A stretch of 64,000 nt of DNA from CAZJKE01 sp964546585 (GCA_964546585.1 CAZJKE010000003.1:24569-88568), one strand, 5' to 3'. Numbered from the stretch's first letter, positions 42,113 through 52,295 are shown. A program made the numbers and translations. Notes: generated from the letters alone by a model not told the origin.

Positions 42113-43282
42113 TCAGGCCAGATGGGCCCTTGTTTCGATTGCGGCGGAAGCCATCCTTCTGACCTCCGCATCAGTAGCCAACACTTCCTCGAGACTGGAT
42201 CCATCCCCAGGCGGCACCTCAGCCGCCGCTGCCTTCACAGTATCCACGATCGCCCCAAATGGAATGCGTCCTTGCAGGAAAGCCGCTACAGCAACCTCAT
42301 TTGCCCCGTTCAAGGCCGCGCCAGCCGTACCACCGGTAGCGATAACCTCTCGACCCATCGAGACGGAAGGGAATCGAGCATCGTCCACAGGCAGGAAATC
42401 CAGTCGCTGCGCCTTGGCCCAGTCGACCGTGGGCCAACGGACGCCCAGGCGGTGCGGCCACGAAAGTGCCACTTGAATCGGCAGTCGCATGTCCGGCGGT
42501 GCCAACTGCGCAATGGTGGATCCATCTTCAAACTCCACCATTCCATGAACAACGGACTGTGGATGCACCACTACGCCAATCCGCTCCGGCGGAAGCGAAA
42601 AAAGCCAATGCGCCTCAATGACCTCCAGCGCCTTGTTCATCATGGAGGCAGAGTCGACAGTCACCTTCGGTCCCATGTTCCAAGTCGGATGGTCGAGTAC
42701 CTGATCGACCGTAGCGTTTGCGATTTCCTCCCGGGACGCATTTCGAAGCGGGCCACCGCTGGCCGTCAAGGTAATCTGCCGCACCTGATCGGTACACCCC
42801 CCGGGAAGACACTGTTGAATCGCAGAATGCTCGCTGTCCACCGGGATGATGTTCACGCCCTTCCGATGTGCAGCACCCATCACAATCTCGCCCGCGGCAA
42901 CCAATGACTCTTTGTTGGCAAGCGCCACATCGCAACCACAATCGATCGCAGCCAGTACTGATTCAACACCAGCGATGCCTACGATGGCGCAAAGCACAAG
43001 GTCGCCCTTCTTCGCATGCTCGCGGATCATTCGCTCCGCTGATCGCGGCCCCGAGTACCACGCAGGGTCACAACTCCCTTCATTTGGGGCATCTGCGATG
43101 GCCGCAACCTCTACACCGAGTTTGAAAACCTGCTCAGCAAGCGTCCTGCAGTCCTTGCCGGCAGCAAGTCCCACCACGCGAATCGATCGCTCCGGATCGG
43201 TCGCGGCAAGGTGATCCACAACATCCAGCGCACTTCGCCCAATAGAGCCCGTGGATCCCAGGATGAAGATGCGTCGGCTCAC
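42113..43282 (-). CDS. dxr: 1-deoxy-D-xylulose-5-phosphate reductoisomerase
   Basis: The 389-residue enzyme makes 2-C-methyl-D-erythritol 4-phosphate, the committed step of the MEP isoprenoid pathway. NADPH-binding GSTGSIGRSALDVV, LANKESLVAAG, 'PVDSEHSAIQQ' (metal Asp/Glu), 'TASGGPLRN' and 'NMGPKVTVDSASMMNKALE' are all present. The GTG at 43282 overlaps the RNase E/G stop. No ispD/E/F is in the window. Confidence 0.95.
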   Translation of the reverse strand: MSRRIFILGSTGSIGRSALDVVDHLAATDPERSIRVVGLAAGKDCRTLAEQVFKLGVEVAAIADAPNEGSCDPAWYSGPRSAERMIREHAKKGDLVLCAIVGIAGVESVLAAIDCGCDVALANKESLVAAGEIVMGAAHRKGVNIIPVDSEHSAIQQCLPGGCTDQVRQITLTASGGPLRNASREEIANATVDQVLDHPTWNMGPKVTVDSASMMNKALEVIEAHWLFSLPPERIGVVVHPQSVVHGMVEFEDGSTIAQLAPPDMRLPIQVALSWPHRLGVRWPTVDWAKAQRLDFLPVDDARFPSVSMGREVIATGGTAGAALNGANEVAVAAFLQGRIPFGAIVDTVKAAAAEVPPGDGSSLEEVLATDAEVRRMASAAIETRAHLA

Positions 43283-45645
43283 TCGCCCTCTCGCCTCGAT
43301 GACTTCGCCTCAGAAGATGTGATGGAGCGTCGCCCTGCGCCGTAGAGAGTTCTGCGACCGGTTGACGGCGGTACCTTGACTTCCACCTTGGTCGCGAGAT
43401 CCTTCGTTGCAGCCTTCTTGGCGGTCTTCTTCCTTGTCGACTTCTTCTTCCCGGACTTCTTGCTGTCGGCCGCCCTCTTTCTTCCAGAAGACCTCCTCCG
43501 TCGAGGTTTCTTCGAAGACTTTTCTTTCTTCTCAGCATCAGGCGGTGTCTCTTGAACAGCAGCCTCACCGGTCTCCTTTTCGCTCTCTCCGACCTCGGCG
43601 TCCTTGGCCGCCTTTGACTTCCTGTGCCGGCGGCCCCCGCGGCGTCTGCGGCGGCGCTTTCGAGGTGCCGCCGATTCGCCATCGCCCTCCGTGGATTCCG
43701 TTGCATCTGCTGCATCTATCCCAACCGCGGCAGAAAACAATGACTCGATCTTCTTGACGATGTCGGCCGAAAGTGAGGACATGTGATTGCGAATCTCGAT
43801 GTCCGCCTCACCGCATTTGTCAATGATCTCCTTGCTCCTGACGCCCAGTTTCTTCGCCAGTTCGTAGACGCGAACCGTCACATCCTCGGCCTTCTCCCGC
43901 GTCGAACCGCTACGCCGTCGCCGCTTGGGCTTCTCTTCCTTCTTGTCGAGTGATGCCAGTTCCGCATCGAAGTCCCCGCCGAGCGCGATGGATGTCGCAT
44001 CTGCCGCCGGTGGAGTTCGCCGACCGCGACGCCGCCGCCGCGACGTGCTGCCAGTGTCCTCTTCTTCCACATCGTCAATGTGCTTCTCCGCTTCGATGAG
44101 CGCATCGAGGGTCGGCGGCTTTTGCAGCGGAATCGTGCTGGCATCCACATCGGCACCCCGCTCGTCGTACGCGAAATACGCAACATGATCCGTGGCGATT
44201 GAGACACTGACACGAACCACAATTCGTTTCCCAGTAGCGTCTTCATAACCATCCAGCTCGCGGCGTCTGTGCGACATCAACACGCTCGCCACGCCAGGGG
44301 AGCAGGCGATTTCTACACGGCGAATGCGATCACTTCGAAGCAACCACCCCGCGTGCCGCGAGGCATCGGCAGCGACCTGTTCGGGCGATTTGACTTGCCC
44401 ACGAGCGGCGCAATGGGTGCAGCCGACATAGTGGCTGTCCAGCACACTCGGCCGCATCCGCTGGCGGGTCATTTGCAACAGACCAAAGCGGCTGATTGGC
44501 AAGATCGATGTTCGAGCGCGGTCCCGTTCGAGGTTGTCGAGGAATCTCTTCTCCACGGTCTTTCGATGAGACGCCAGTGCCATGTCGATCAGGTCATTGA
44601 CGATGAGGCCGCCCAAATCCCGTAGCCGCAATTGACGGCAGATCGCATCGCAGGCCTCCATGTTGGTACGGAATGCATTTGTTTCGCTGTCCCTTGCCCG
44701 CCGGCTTCGTCCCGAGTTCACATCAATCGACACCAGAGCCTCGGTCTGGTCGATGACCAGCCGCCCCCCGCTGGGGAGGTCCACCTCCCTGTTGTGAATC
44801 TGCTCTATCTGTTTTTCGATGTCGAATGCATGGAAGAGCGGCAGCGGGTCGCCGTATCGAATGATGGTGGGCGCCGAGCGAGGTGCCGCCACCTTCAGGA
44901 ATGCGCTGATGCGTTCATGCCCGGACGCTGAATCGACAATGACGGCGTCAATCGACGGTCGCAGCACATCGCGAATCGTCCGCACCAGAAGGTCCGACTC
45001 GTTGTAGAGAAGGCACGGCGCCCCCACCTGCTCTATCCGCTTCTCCATCACCTTCCAAAGTCGCAGCAGATAGGCGATGTCCCGTTTGATTTCAGTCTGG
45101 GTTCTGTCCATTCCCGCTGTTCGCAGAATGAAGCCAAAGCCATCGGGCAAATTCAGCCCATCCAACTTCTCGCGGATCCTGCGGCGCAGATCTTCGTCCT
45201 CGATCTTCCGAGACACGCCTACCTTGTCCATGTAGGGCATCATCACCGCCAGCCGGCCCGGAACCGACAGGTAACTTGTCAGGGTCGGCCCCTTTGTTCC
45301 AAGGCCTTCCTTCAATACCTGTACGAGAATTTCATCGCCCTTCTTGAGGCAGTCCTGAATCGGGGGCCGAGCCCTCCTCGCAACTTTCTTGCCAACTTGT
45401 TCGGTCTTGTCCTTGCCCGGAAAGTACCGAGGATGAAGATCGGTCACATGAAGGAAGCCGCGTTGGGGTCCTCCATACTCGACGAAGGCGGCCTGAATAG
45501 CCGACTCGACATTGACTACCTTCCCTTTGTAGATGTTGCCTACGCCCGTTGCCTGACTCGTTCGCTCCGTATAGAGCTCTTCGAGCCGCCCATCTTCAAT
45601 GATGGCGATACGACACTCCACTCCGGGGTCGTCATTCACAATCAT
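43279..45645 (-). CDS. rne/rng: RNase E/G-type endoribonuclease fused to an IF2-N module and lysine-rich tail
   Basis: The 788-residue protein starts MIVNDDPGVECRIAIIEDGRL. The S1 part is interrupted by the 'GNIYKGKVVNV' and 'RGFLHVTDLH' strands. Catalytic metal residues lie in VSIDVNSGR and IVNDLIDM, and the zinc-link is CTHCAARG. After a basic linker, residues ~587-636 are an IF2-N-like helical domain ('VTVRVYELAKKLGVRSKEIIDKC'), then an Arg/Lys-rich disordered tail with KKSGKKKSTRKKTAKKAA. The core cuts RNA and matures 5S/16S rRNA; the extra parts likely bind RNA or ribosomes. Start could be the ATG at 45645 or a GTG at 45690 (GGAG about 10 bases upstream). Confidence 0.88.
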   Translation of the reverse strand: MIVNDDPGVECRIAIIEDGRLEELYTERTSQATGVGNIYKGKVVNVESAIQAAFVEYGGPQRGFLHVTDLHPRYFPGKDKTEQVGKKVARRARPPIQDCLKKGDEILVQVLKEGLGTKGPTLTSYLSVPGRLAVMMPYMDKVGVSRKIEDEDLRRRIREKLDGLNLPDGFGFILRTAGMDRTQTEIKRDIAYLLRLWKVMEKRIEQVGAPCLLYNESDLLVRTIRDVLRPSIDAVIVDSASGHERISAFLKVAAPRSAPTIIRYGDPLPLFHAFDIEKQIEQIHNREVDLPSGGRLVIDQTEALVSIDVNSGRSRRARDSETNAFRTNMEACDAICRQLRLRDLGGLIVNDLIDMALASHRKTVEKRFLDNLERDRARTSILPISRFGLLQMTRQRMRPSVLDSHYVGCTHCAARGQVKSPEQVAADASRHAGWLLRSDRIRRVEIACSPGVASVLMSHRRRELDGYEDATGKRIVVRVSVSIATDHVAYFAYDERGADVDASTIPLQKPPTLDALIEAEKHIDDVEEEDTGSTSRRRRRGRRTPPAADATSIALGGDFDAELASLDKKEEKPKRRRRSGSTREKAEDVTVRVYELAKKLGVRSKEIIDKCGEADIEIRNHMSSLSADIVKKIESLFSAAVGIDAADATESTEGDGESAAPRKRRRRRRGGRRHRKSKAAKDAEVGESEKETGEAAVQETPPDAEKKEKSSKKPRRRRSSGRKRAADSKKSGKKKSTRKKTAKKAATKDLATKVEVKVPPSTGRRTLYGAGRRSITSSEAKSSRREGE

Positions 45646-45923
45646 CAAGTGGCGTGGCGTCGGCGAGTCCTTGCTCTTGCCTGTACTCACAGTGTTTTGT
45701 CTCCGCGTTCCATGCCGCCAAACCGCCGAACGCTCCACCCATGTCCGCCGAGTTCGGCCAGCGGCCGTACTCGGATCTTCTGCCTCTGCCTGCGAAGGGA
45801 TGTCGCGGCGGAAACGGAGGGTGAATCACCGCGCCATCGCGATCGCGAGGACGGGCAAGGCTTGGTTGTTGCCGGGCCGCACCGCGTTCTGGCGTGCGAT
45901 GCCCGACAACCGATATTCGTCTC

Positions 45924-47696
45924 TCATGCCGGAGTCCCTTGTTCGGTGGACCATCCACCAACCGCTTCCGGCACGGCTTTCTGCAGTTCATCCCGGAGAG
46001 TCGCCAGGATCCTCCGGTCGGAATCGAGTGAACCGACCTTTCGGGCGAGCCGCTCGCATGTCGGAATATCGACCTTTCGGATCACCTGCTTGACAACAGG
46101 TATCTGGGTGGGCACCAGCGAGAGGTGCCGAAGGCCGAGTCCGATCAGAAGCATAGTGTATGTCGGATCGCCGCCAATTTCACCACAAAGGCTGGTTTCG
46201 ACCTTTCCACGCCTTGCAGCCCTGATAACAGCCTTCATCAGCTTGATGACGGCCGGGTTGGCGGCGGTGTACAGGCTGGCCACTCGCTCGTTTCCGCGGT
46301 CAACCGCCACCGTGTACTGGATAAGGTCGTTGGTGCCGATGGAGAAGAAGTCCACTTCGCGTGTAAAGGTCGCCGCCATGAGCGCGGCACTCGGCACCTC
46401 CACCATCATGCCCACAGGCATGGACCGGTCGAACTCGATGCCTTCATCGTCGCACTCCTCATAGACATCATTCAGGATCAACTTCGCCTGCCGCAATTCG
46501 TTCATCGATGTGATCAACGGGAACATGATGCGGAGCGACCCGTGTACAGATGCCCGCACGATGGCTCTGAGTTGGGTGCGAAACAGTTCCTGATTCTGCA
46601 GGCAATAGCGGATCGACCGAAGACCTAGAAACGGATTCCGCTCCGGTTCAGCCTCTTGCTCCTGGGTGTACTTGTCGGCACCCAAGTCCAGAGTTCGAAG
46701 AGTAAGCGTGCGAGCGCCGAGCATCTCAAGGGCCTTTGCGTACTCCTGATACAACTCTTCTTCGGTCGGCACGGTATCGCTGGTGAGATACTGGAATTCA
46801 GTTCGGTAGAGTCCGACCCCCTCGCCACCAAGTTCGATCACCTGAGTGATTTCGTGGGAGAACTCGATGTTTCCCGCGAGATGCACATGCACGCCATCGG
46901 CCGTGACCGACTCTTCAGAAACCATTTCCCGTACCGAGTGTCGGAAGGATTCCAACTGCTCGATGTTCCGACGCATCTGCGCGACGGTTTCCTCGTCGGG
47001 ATCGACCATGACCGTGCCGGTCTTGCCATCCAGTATCAGCAGGTCGCCATCGTTGACGATTTCCGCAACGGACTTGCACCCAACGATGACAGGGATGCCG
47101 ATCGCTGCAGCCACAATGGAACTGTGGTCGGTGCGGCCACCGAGATCCGTGGCGAGCCCGAGCACCTTGTCCTGCCGGAACGAAGCGACTTCGGCCGGAG
47201 TGACGCCGTGGCAAATCACGATCACTGGTTCTGCAGCGGTAGCAAGCCGATCGTGCGCGGTTCCCGTCAACTGATCGAGCAGCCGCCGCTCAAGGTCGAG
47301 TACATCGTTCGCCTTCTCCCTGAAGACCCGGGCATCCATACCGCGAAATCGATCGGCCAATTCACCGAATGCCTCGACGACCGCAAACGCTGCATTCACA
47401 CCTTCGTTTTCGATTCGCTCCCGGATGGGCCGCATGAGCGATTCGTCTGAAAGAAGGCCGAGATGGAACTCGAAGATCTTTGCAGGTTCAGCGCCAAGCG
47501 TTCCAGCAACGCGGTCACGGTCCGCTTCCACCTGCCGTCTCGACGAATTGACCGCCAAGTCGAATTTCTCCAACTCAGCAGGAATCTCCTCTTTCGAGAG
47601 AATCAGGAATGGGACACGGTGGAGCGATCGCTCAAGCACCATTGCCTTGGCGATGACGACGCCAGGGCTGACTGGGATGCCTTGGAGGAGTTTCAT
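45924..47696 (-). CDS. ptsI: PTS phosphoenolpyruvate-protein phosphotransferase (Enzyme I)
   Basis: The 590-residue enzyme transfers phosphate from PEP to HPr. Its phospho-His domain has 'GLATDLGGRTDHSSIVAAAIGIP' (His in TDH, residue ~190). The C-terminal PEP-binding barrel has 'GIGLYRTEF'-like GGEGVGLYRTEFQYL, 'MMVEVPSAALMA', 'DFFSIGTNDLIQYT' and the active Cys in SLCGEIGGDP. The length is normal. No ptsH (HPr) or sugar permease gene is in the window, so the role could be regulatory rather than sugar uptake. Confidence 0.94.
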   Translation of the reverse strand: MKLLQGIPVSPGVVIAKAMVLERSLHRVPFLILSKEEIPAELEKFDLAVNSSRRQVEADRDRVAGTLGAEPAKIFEFHLGLLSDESLMRPIRERIENEGVNAAFAVVEAFGELADRFRGMDARVFREKANDVLDLERRLLDQLTGTAHDRLATAAEPVIVICHGVTPAEVASFRQDKVLGLATDLGGRTDHSSIVAAAIGIPVIVGCKSVAEIVNDGDLLILDGKTGTVMVDPDEETVAQMRRNIEQLESFRHSVREMVSEESVTADGVHVHLAGNIEFSHEITQVIELGGEGVGLYRTEFQYLTSDTVPTEEELYQEYAKALEMLGARTLTLRTLDLGADKYTQEQEAEPERNPFLGLRSIRYCLQNQELFRTQLRAIVRASVHGSLRIMFPLITSMNELRQAKLILNDVYEECDDEGIEFDRSMPVGMMVEVPSAALMAATFTREVDFFSIGTNDLIQYTVAVDRGNERVASLYTAANPAVIKLMKAVIRAARRGKVETSLCGEIGGDPTYTMLLIGLGLRHLSLVPTQIPVVKQVIRKVDIPTCERLARKVGSLDSDRRILATLRDELQKAVPEAVGGWSTEQGTPA

Positions 47697-47743
47697 GGCT
47701 GACGCGGGAGTTGAGGAGGAGACCTCGCCGGTCCGCGGGCCGC

Positions 47744-47749
47744 ATTATA
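47744..47749 (-). promoter_or_regulatory. Consensus -10 (TATAAT) of ptsI
   Basis: TATAAT on the minus strand ends 47 bases before the ptsI ATG; the -35 region (GCAGCC) is not a match. ptsI thus has a 5' leader of about 40 bases, unlike the leaderless genes around it. Confidence 0.5.
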
Positions 47750-47780
47750 GGTGATCGGGAAATGGCGGCTGCCGCCGGGG

Positions 47781-50700
47781 CTATTCCGCAGATCCGAACC
47801 AGAGAAAACGCGTGAGTGATCGCAGATCGGCACCAATCACTGTCAACGCCGGGAGAAGAAGCAGAATGAGGACGGTCGCCCCCATCAAGCCGAAGGAAAT
47901 CGCAACTGCCATGGGAATCAGGAACCTGGCCTGCATCGACTGTTCAAGCATCAGCGGAGTCAAGCCAAGAACAGTCGTAATGGTCGTCAGAAAGATCGGA
48001 CGCAGCCTTGCTGATCCTGCGGCGACAATTGCGTCGCTCAGACAGTCGCCGATCTTTCTCCGCGCATTGTAGAACTCGACGAAAATGAGCGAGTCGTTCA
48101 CGACGATGCCGCTGAGCGCAACGAACCCAATCATGCTGAGGAACGACAGGCTGTACCCGGTAAAGTAGTGTCCCCAAATGACGCCGATCATCGCAAAGGG
48201 AATGCCGATCATCACCATCAACGGCTGGAAGTAACTGCCGAACAGCCAAGCGAGAATGACATAGATCATTAGACAGGCAGCGGCGAATCCAATCGGTAGT
48301 GTGCTGAAGGCATCGGACTCTTGTTGTTGGCGGCCACCGAATCGAATCTCAATGTCCGGGTAGTCACGCCGCCACTGATCGAACGGCAGACTTCGGATCA
48401 CCGACTCCGGGCTCGTTCCCACAGCAGCTTCTGCCGTCACTGTAATGGTCCTGCGCCTATCAACTCGGTTGATCGTGCTGTAGCCATCACTCTCGGAAAT
48501 CGACGCGACCTCGACCAGCGGCATTGCACGCCCGTCCGGCGCGGCAACCCACAACTGCTCCAACTCACCCAGATCCTGCCGCATGTCCTCATCCATCTTC
48601 ACTCGAACATCAACTTCCTCGCCGTCCCTCGCAAAGACATGACTGTCGATCCCGTACACGGCACCTCTCACCTGACGGGCGAGATTGGTGACGGTCAAAC
48701 CACTGGTGGCCGCCCCGGGTCGCAGTTCGATCTTGAGTTCCCGCTGGCCGCGGACGGCGTCATCTCCCACATCGTGAACATTGGAGTATGCAAGCAGATC
48801 CTGTTGGATTTGCTTTGATGCGTCAGCCATGCGGTTCTCGTCATCACCTCGCAGTTGAATGGTGATGTCCGGGCCACCCGGCCCACCGGCCATCATTTCA
48901 TAGGTGATTCGATCCGCGAGCGAAGCAGAATCACCAATGGAATTGCGGATGAGGTCGATCACGCCTTCTGCATTCAACTCTCGATCTTCCGCCGGCGCGA
49001 GTTCGATGAACAACTGCCCCACATTGGCAGAACTGGACGACACACCTGATTCGGTCTCAACCTGCACACCTACGAGAGCATTGACTGTCTTGATCTGCTC
49101 ATGCGAAGCAGCAGACTCCTCAATGACGCGTACCATTGAATCCGTGCTGGCAATTGGCGTCCCAACGGGCATCCGCACATTGACGGCGATCATCTCGGCA
49201 TCCGGAATCTCCATGAACTGATAGCCGACCCGGCCGCCCGCCACCATGCCCATCGAAACGATCAGCGACGCAATCGCGATTGCCAGTGACACATAGCGAT
49301 ATCGAATCACCAGCCGCAGAACTGAAAGGTAGGCGGGAATGAGTCGATCGAAGATGACGCGGTCGCGTGCCGCCTCGTAGGCGCGGATCAACCTTGCCGG
49401 ACGACGGGACGATGGCCGATCGCCTTTTTCCAAACTGTGGCCAAGGTGTCCCGGAAGGATAATCGAGGCTTCAAAGAGACTCATCGCGAGCGCGCAGGCG
49501 ACGACGATCGGCAACGCGCCCAACAGATCGCCAATGTTGCCCTTGATGAATGTCAGCGGTAGAAATGCCACGATGGATGTCAACACGGTGGCTACGACAG
49601 GCCAGAGAACCTCGTTGGCCCCCTTGACGGCGGCCTCCATCGCCGGTTCTCCTCGATCATGTCTGGCCTTGATGTTCTCGGCAACGACAATTGCATCATC
49701 AACCAGCAAGCCGAGCACGACGATCAAACCGAACATCGTAAGTAGATTCAAAGTGATGCCGAACCCAGCCATGATCGCCAGTGTGCCCGAGAGCGCCGTC
49801 ACGAGACCCACGCCCACCCAGAACGCAACCCGCCAGTTGAGAATCAGCAGGAGAACGCAGAAAACCAGCGCCGCTCCATAGATTGCATTCTGTGTCAACA
49901 GCGCAAGGCGACCTTCGACAAAGCGTGCCAGGTCGGTGAAGGTCGTCAGGGTGGTCCCGCCGGGGAGTGCCGGACGCGAATAACCGAGTTCCCAGGCGAC
50001 TTGACGGGCAGACGATCCACCGGAGAGTTTCTCGCCGAGCGACTGTTCGAACTCGCGTCGCATGCGGCCATCCACATACGCCCGCGTCATCTCCGCCATC
50101 TTGACGATGTCCTGCTTGCCTGACTTGTTCACGACGACGCCCACGGCTGGCTTGCCGTTGAATCGCATCTTGAGCGGTCGGTCGACGAGTGTCGTTCGAA
50201 TACTGGCCAGATCACCGAGCCGAAGAACACTGCCATCGTCATCAGCCGCCAGAACGATCTCCGCCATGTCAAAGGACGATTCGTCCGGCCCCTGTGTGCG
50301 CACTGCAACATCGCCACTGTTGCTTCGCATGGTCCCACCGGGGACTTCCTGCATCCAGGCCGTTACACGATCGGCGACATCCGTGATGCTCAACCCGTAC
50401 TCGACGAGAACATCGCGATCCACTTCAACTGACAATTCGTCAGCACGAGTTCCGTTGAGATCGACGGTACCCATCCCCGGCAACGATCGCAGATCATCGC
50501 GGACATCTTGAATCGCCTGCTTCATGACTTGCGGCTCGGCGTCTCCCCAGAGTTCGGCCATGATCACCGGCATCGACGGTTCAATGCGAGTGACGCGCGG
50601 CCGCTCGATGTCGGCTGGCAGGTCCTTGATGGCGTCGATGGATCGCCTGACCTCGTCAGTAGCCTCGTCCATGTCCTGCGTACCCTCGCGGAACTTGACG

Positions 50701-50975
50701 ATGATCTTGGCGGTGCCTTCACTTACTTTCGTGCGAATCTCCCCGACCTCGTCTACCTCGGCAACCGCGTTCTCTATTCGCGTTGCAACGGCGGTTTCAA
50801 CTTCATCGGGCGATGCACCTGGATAGGCGACAGTGACAATCAGCGAGTCACTGTCCATCTCTGGGAAAAACTCGCGGCGAAGACCAACGGCAGCGAGCGC
50901 GCCGGCAATGATGATGCCGACCATCAGCAGGTTGATGGGGACGGGCTGGCGAACTCCGAAGGCCGGAAGGTTCAC
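47781..50975 (-). CDS. RND efflux transporter permease
   Basis: The 1064-residue inner-membrane pump has the RND plan of two repeats with 6 transmembrane helices each and two large periplasmic loops. Start is MNLPAFGVRQPVPINLLM with one helix, then the porter domains ('REFFPEMDSDSLIVTVAYPGAS'), a proton-relay region with 'LVDDAIVVAENI' in TM4, and the second repeat ('WLFGSYFQPLMVMIGIPFAMIG', 'GIVVNDSLIFVEFYN'). It is closest to the HAE family (AcrB-like hydrophobe/amphiphile efflux). It overlaps the upstream membrane fusion gene (ATGA). No outer-membrane TolC gene is here. Confidence 0.94.
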   Translation of the reverse strand: MNLPAFGVRQPVPINLLMVGIIIAGALAAVGLRREFFPEMDSDSLIVTVAYPGASPDEVETAVATRIENAVAEVDEVGEIRTKVSEGTAKIIVKFREGTQDMDEATDEVRRSIDAIKDLPADIERPRVTRIEPSMPVIMAELWGDAEPQVMKQAIQDVRDDLRSLPGMGTVDLNGTRADELSVEVDRDVLVEYGLSITDVADRVTAWMQEVPGGTMRSNSGDVAVRTQGPDESSFDMAEIVLAADDDGSVLRLGDLASIRTTLVDRPLKMRFNGKPAVGVVVNKSGKQDIVKMAEMTRAYVDGRMRREFEQSLGEKLSGGSSARQVAWELGYSRPALPGGTTLTTFTDLARFVEGRLALLTQNAIYGAALVFCVLLLILNWRVAFWVGVGLVTALSGTLAIMAGFGITLNLLTMFGLIVVLGLLVDDAIVVAENIKARHDRGEPAMEAAVKGANEVLWPVVATVLTSIVAFLPLTFIKGNIGDLLGALPIVVACALAMSLFEASIILPGHLGHSLEKGDRPSSRRPARLIRAYEAARDRVIFDRLIPAYLSVLRLVIRYRYVSLAIAIASLIVSMGMVAGGRVGYQFMEIPDAEMIAVNVRMPVGTPIASTDSMVRVIEESAASHEQIKTVNALVGVQVETESGVSSSSANVGQLFIELAPAEDRELNAEGVIDLIRNSIGDSASLADRITYEMMAGGPGGPDITIQLRGDDENRMADASKQIQQDLLAYSNVHDVGDDAVRGQRELKIELRPGAATSGLTVTNLARQVRGAVYGIDSHVFARDGEEVDVRVKMDEDMRQDLGELEQLWVAAPDGRAMPLVEVASISESDGYSTINRVDRRRTITVTAEAAVGTSPESVIRSLPFDQWRRDYPDIEIRFGGRQQQESDAFSTLPIGFAAACLMIYVILAWLFGSYFQPLMVMIGIPFAMIGVIWGHYFTGYSLSFLSMIGFVALSGIVVNDSLIFVEFYNARRKIGDCLSDAIVAAGSARLRPIFLTTITTVLGLTPLMLEQSMQARFLIPMAVAISFGLMGATVLILLLLPALTVIGADLRSLTRFLWFGSAE

Positions 50976-52285
50976 TTGCCGGTAGCCCCCGGTGCGAAGG
51001 CATCGGCCGCGAGAAGCGGCCTGACTTCCATGCCGTCACGAAGCGATCCGGACGGATCCACAATCACCATGTCACCCTCGGTGAGTGGTGTGGCGAGAAC
51101 CGCCCATGCGCGATCCGGCAGCCCGAACTCGGAAAACTCCCCTGCCACGGAAAAGTCGATGGCGACGGGAAGGCTGTGAATGATCCCGTCTCGCACAACC
51201 ATTATTCGATCCTCGCGGACTGCGCGGCGAGGAACTGTCCACCGAAGTTGGCCCGGCCCGGAACTGATGACATCTCCGCGGAGAAAAATTCCGGGTGGTA
51301 TGCGGTCGGCGGTGTCATCGAGTTGTTCAATGTCGATGTAGGCAATGAGCGTCCGTGTTCGAGTGTCGTCTTCCGGCGCGAGCCGTGTTACTCGCCCCTG
51401 CCATCGGCGGCGACCGAAACCTGCCGAACGAAGTTCGACGATGTCACCGATGCCGACATGTGGGCGCGCGTGCGAAGGGAGTCGCAGCGGGATCTCGATC
51501 CTCGATGAATCTACGACCCGCCCTACACGCTGGCCCGGCGAAACGTTTTCGCCGACGCGAACATCCACATTCTGCAGCACCCCGTCGATGGGACTGGCAA
51601 TGCGGCACCGGGCCAAGTTCGTCCGGGCGGTGGCCAAGTCGACTTCTCTTGTAAGCAGTTGGGCGGCCAGCCCCTCTTCCCGCGGAGGAAACTGATCAGC
51701 CGATTCGCGTGCGTTGACCTGCGCCGATGTCCGGGAGATGAGTTGCTGCGTCGCTTGATCGACCTCCCGCTGGCGGGCTGCGCCCTTCTCGAAGGCCTGT
51801 TGCACGCGGTCGAGTTCAGCCTTCGCCAGGGCGCGGTCGCGCCCGGCGAGTTCAGCCCGCTGCTCGGCGGCCGCTCTCTCCACCTGCATCAGCGATTGAT
51901 CCGCAACGAGTTGAGCGACGACCTGCTCGGCTCGCCGCACTTGCTGTTGATAGTCGGTTTCGTCGAGCACGACGAGCAACTCGCCCTCTCGAACACGCTG
52001 GCCTGCCCGCGATGTGGCGGGCAATTCCACCACCTGACCGGAAACCTCGGCTGATACATCCGCATGGTCCAGGGCGTCGGCAACGCCGTAGCCCACCGTC
52101 CGCCGCTCGACCGGAATGGGTCTTGCCTCCATGACCAGAACTGCGGGCAGGAGGCGGCTTGTCGGGGCAACCTCCAGACCCGGCGCTGTCCTCATCAACC
52201 CGCCAACAATCATCAGCGAAATGCCGAGGATGAACAGAGCAACCACCGCTCGGGTTGCCGCGGAAACAAGGCGATGTCGTGCCAT
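50972..52285 (-). CDS. RND efflux membrane fusion protein
   Basis: The 437-residue periplasmic adaptor has an N-terminal helix (residues ~12-32), a biotinyl-lipoyl half ('VSAEVSGQVVELPATSRAGQRV'), an alpha-hairpin (~110-205; 'AEQVVAQLVADQSLMQVERAA'), the second lipoyl half ('RIASPIDGVLQNVDVRVGENV') and a beta-barrel/MP domain. It links the permease encoded next to an outer-membrane channel. The ATG at 52285 begins the helix; a longer frame to 52510 is antisense to gatC. TACCCT lies 10 bases upstream. Confidence 0.93.
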   Translation of the reverse strand: MARHRLVSAATRAVVALFILGISLMIVGGLMRTAPGLEVAPTSRLLPAVLVMEARPIPVERRTVGYGVADALDHADVSAEVSGQVVELPATSRAGQRVREGELLVVLDETDYQQQVRRAEQVVAQLVADQSLMQVERAAAEQRAELAGRDRALAKAELDRVQQAFEKGAARQREVDQATQQLISRTSAQVNARESADQFPPREEGLAAQLLTREVDLATARTNLARCRIASPIDGVLQNVDVRVGENVSPGQRVGRVVDSSRIEIPLRLPSHARPHVGIGDIVELRSAGFGRRRWQGRVTRLAPEDDTRTRTLIAYIDIEQLDDTADRIPPGIFLRGDVISSGPGQLRWTVPRRAVREDRIMVVRDGIIHSLPVAIDFSVAGEFSEFGLPDRAWAVLATPLTEGDMVIVDPSGSLRDGMEVRPLLAADAFAPGATGK

Positions 52286-52295
52286 GGAAGGGGCA

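Noticed and set aside
45397..46464. Long open frame of 355 codons on the plus strand
   Set aside because: It runs antisense to RNase E/G and ptsI, both unmistakable, and its translation has no family motif or sensible composition.
47764..47776. GGCGG/CCGCC hairpin after the RND gene as terminator
   Set aside because: Only a 5-bp stem with a 3-base loop and no T-tract; too weak to list.
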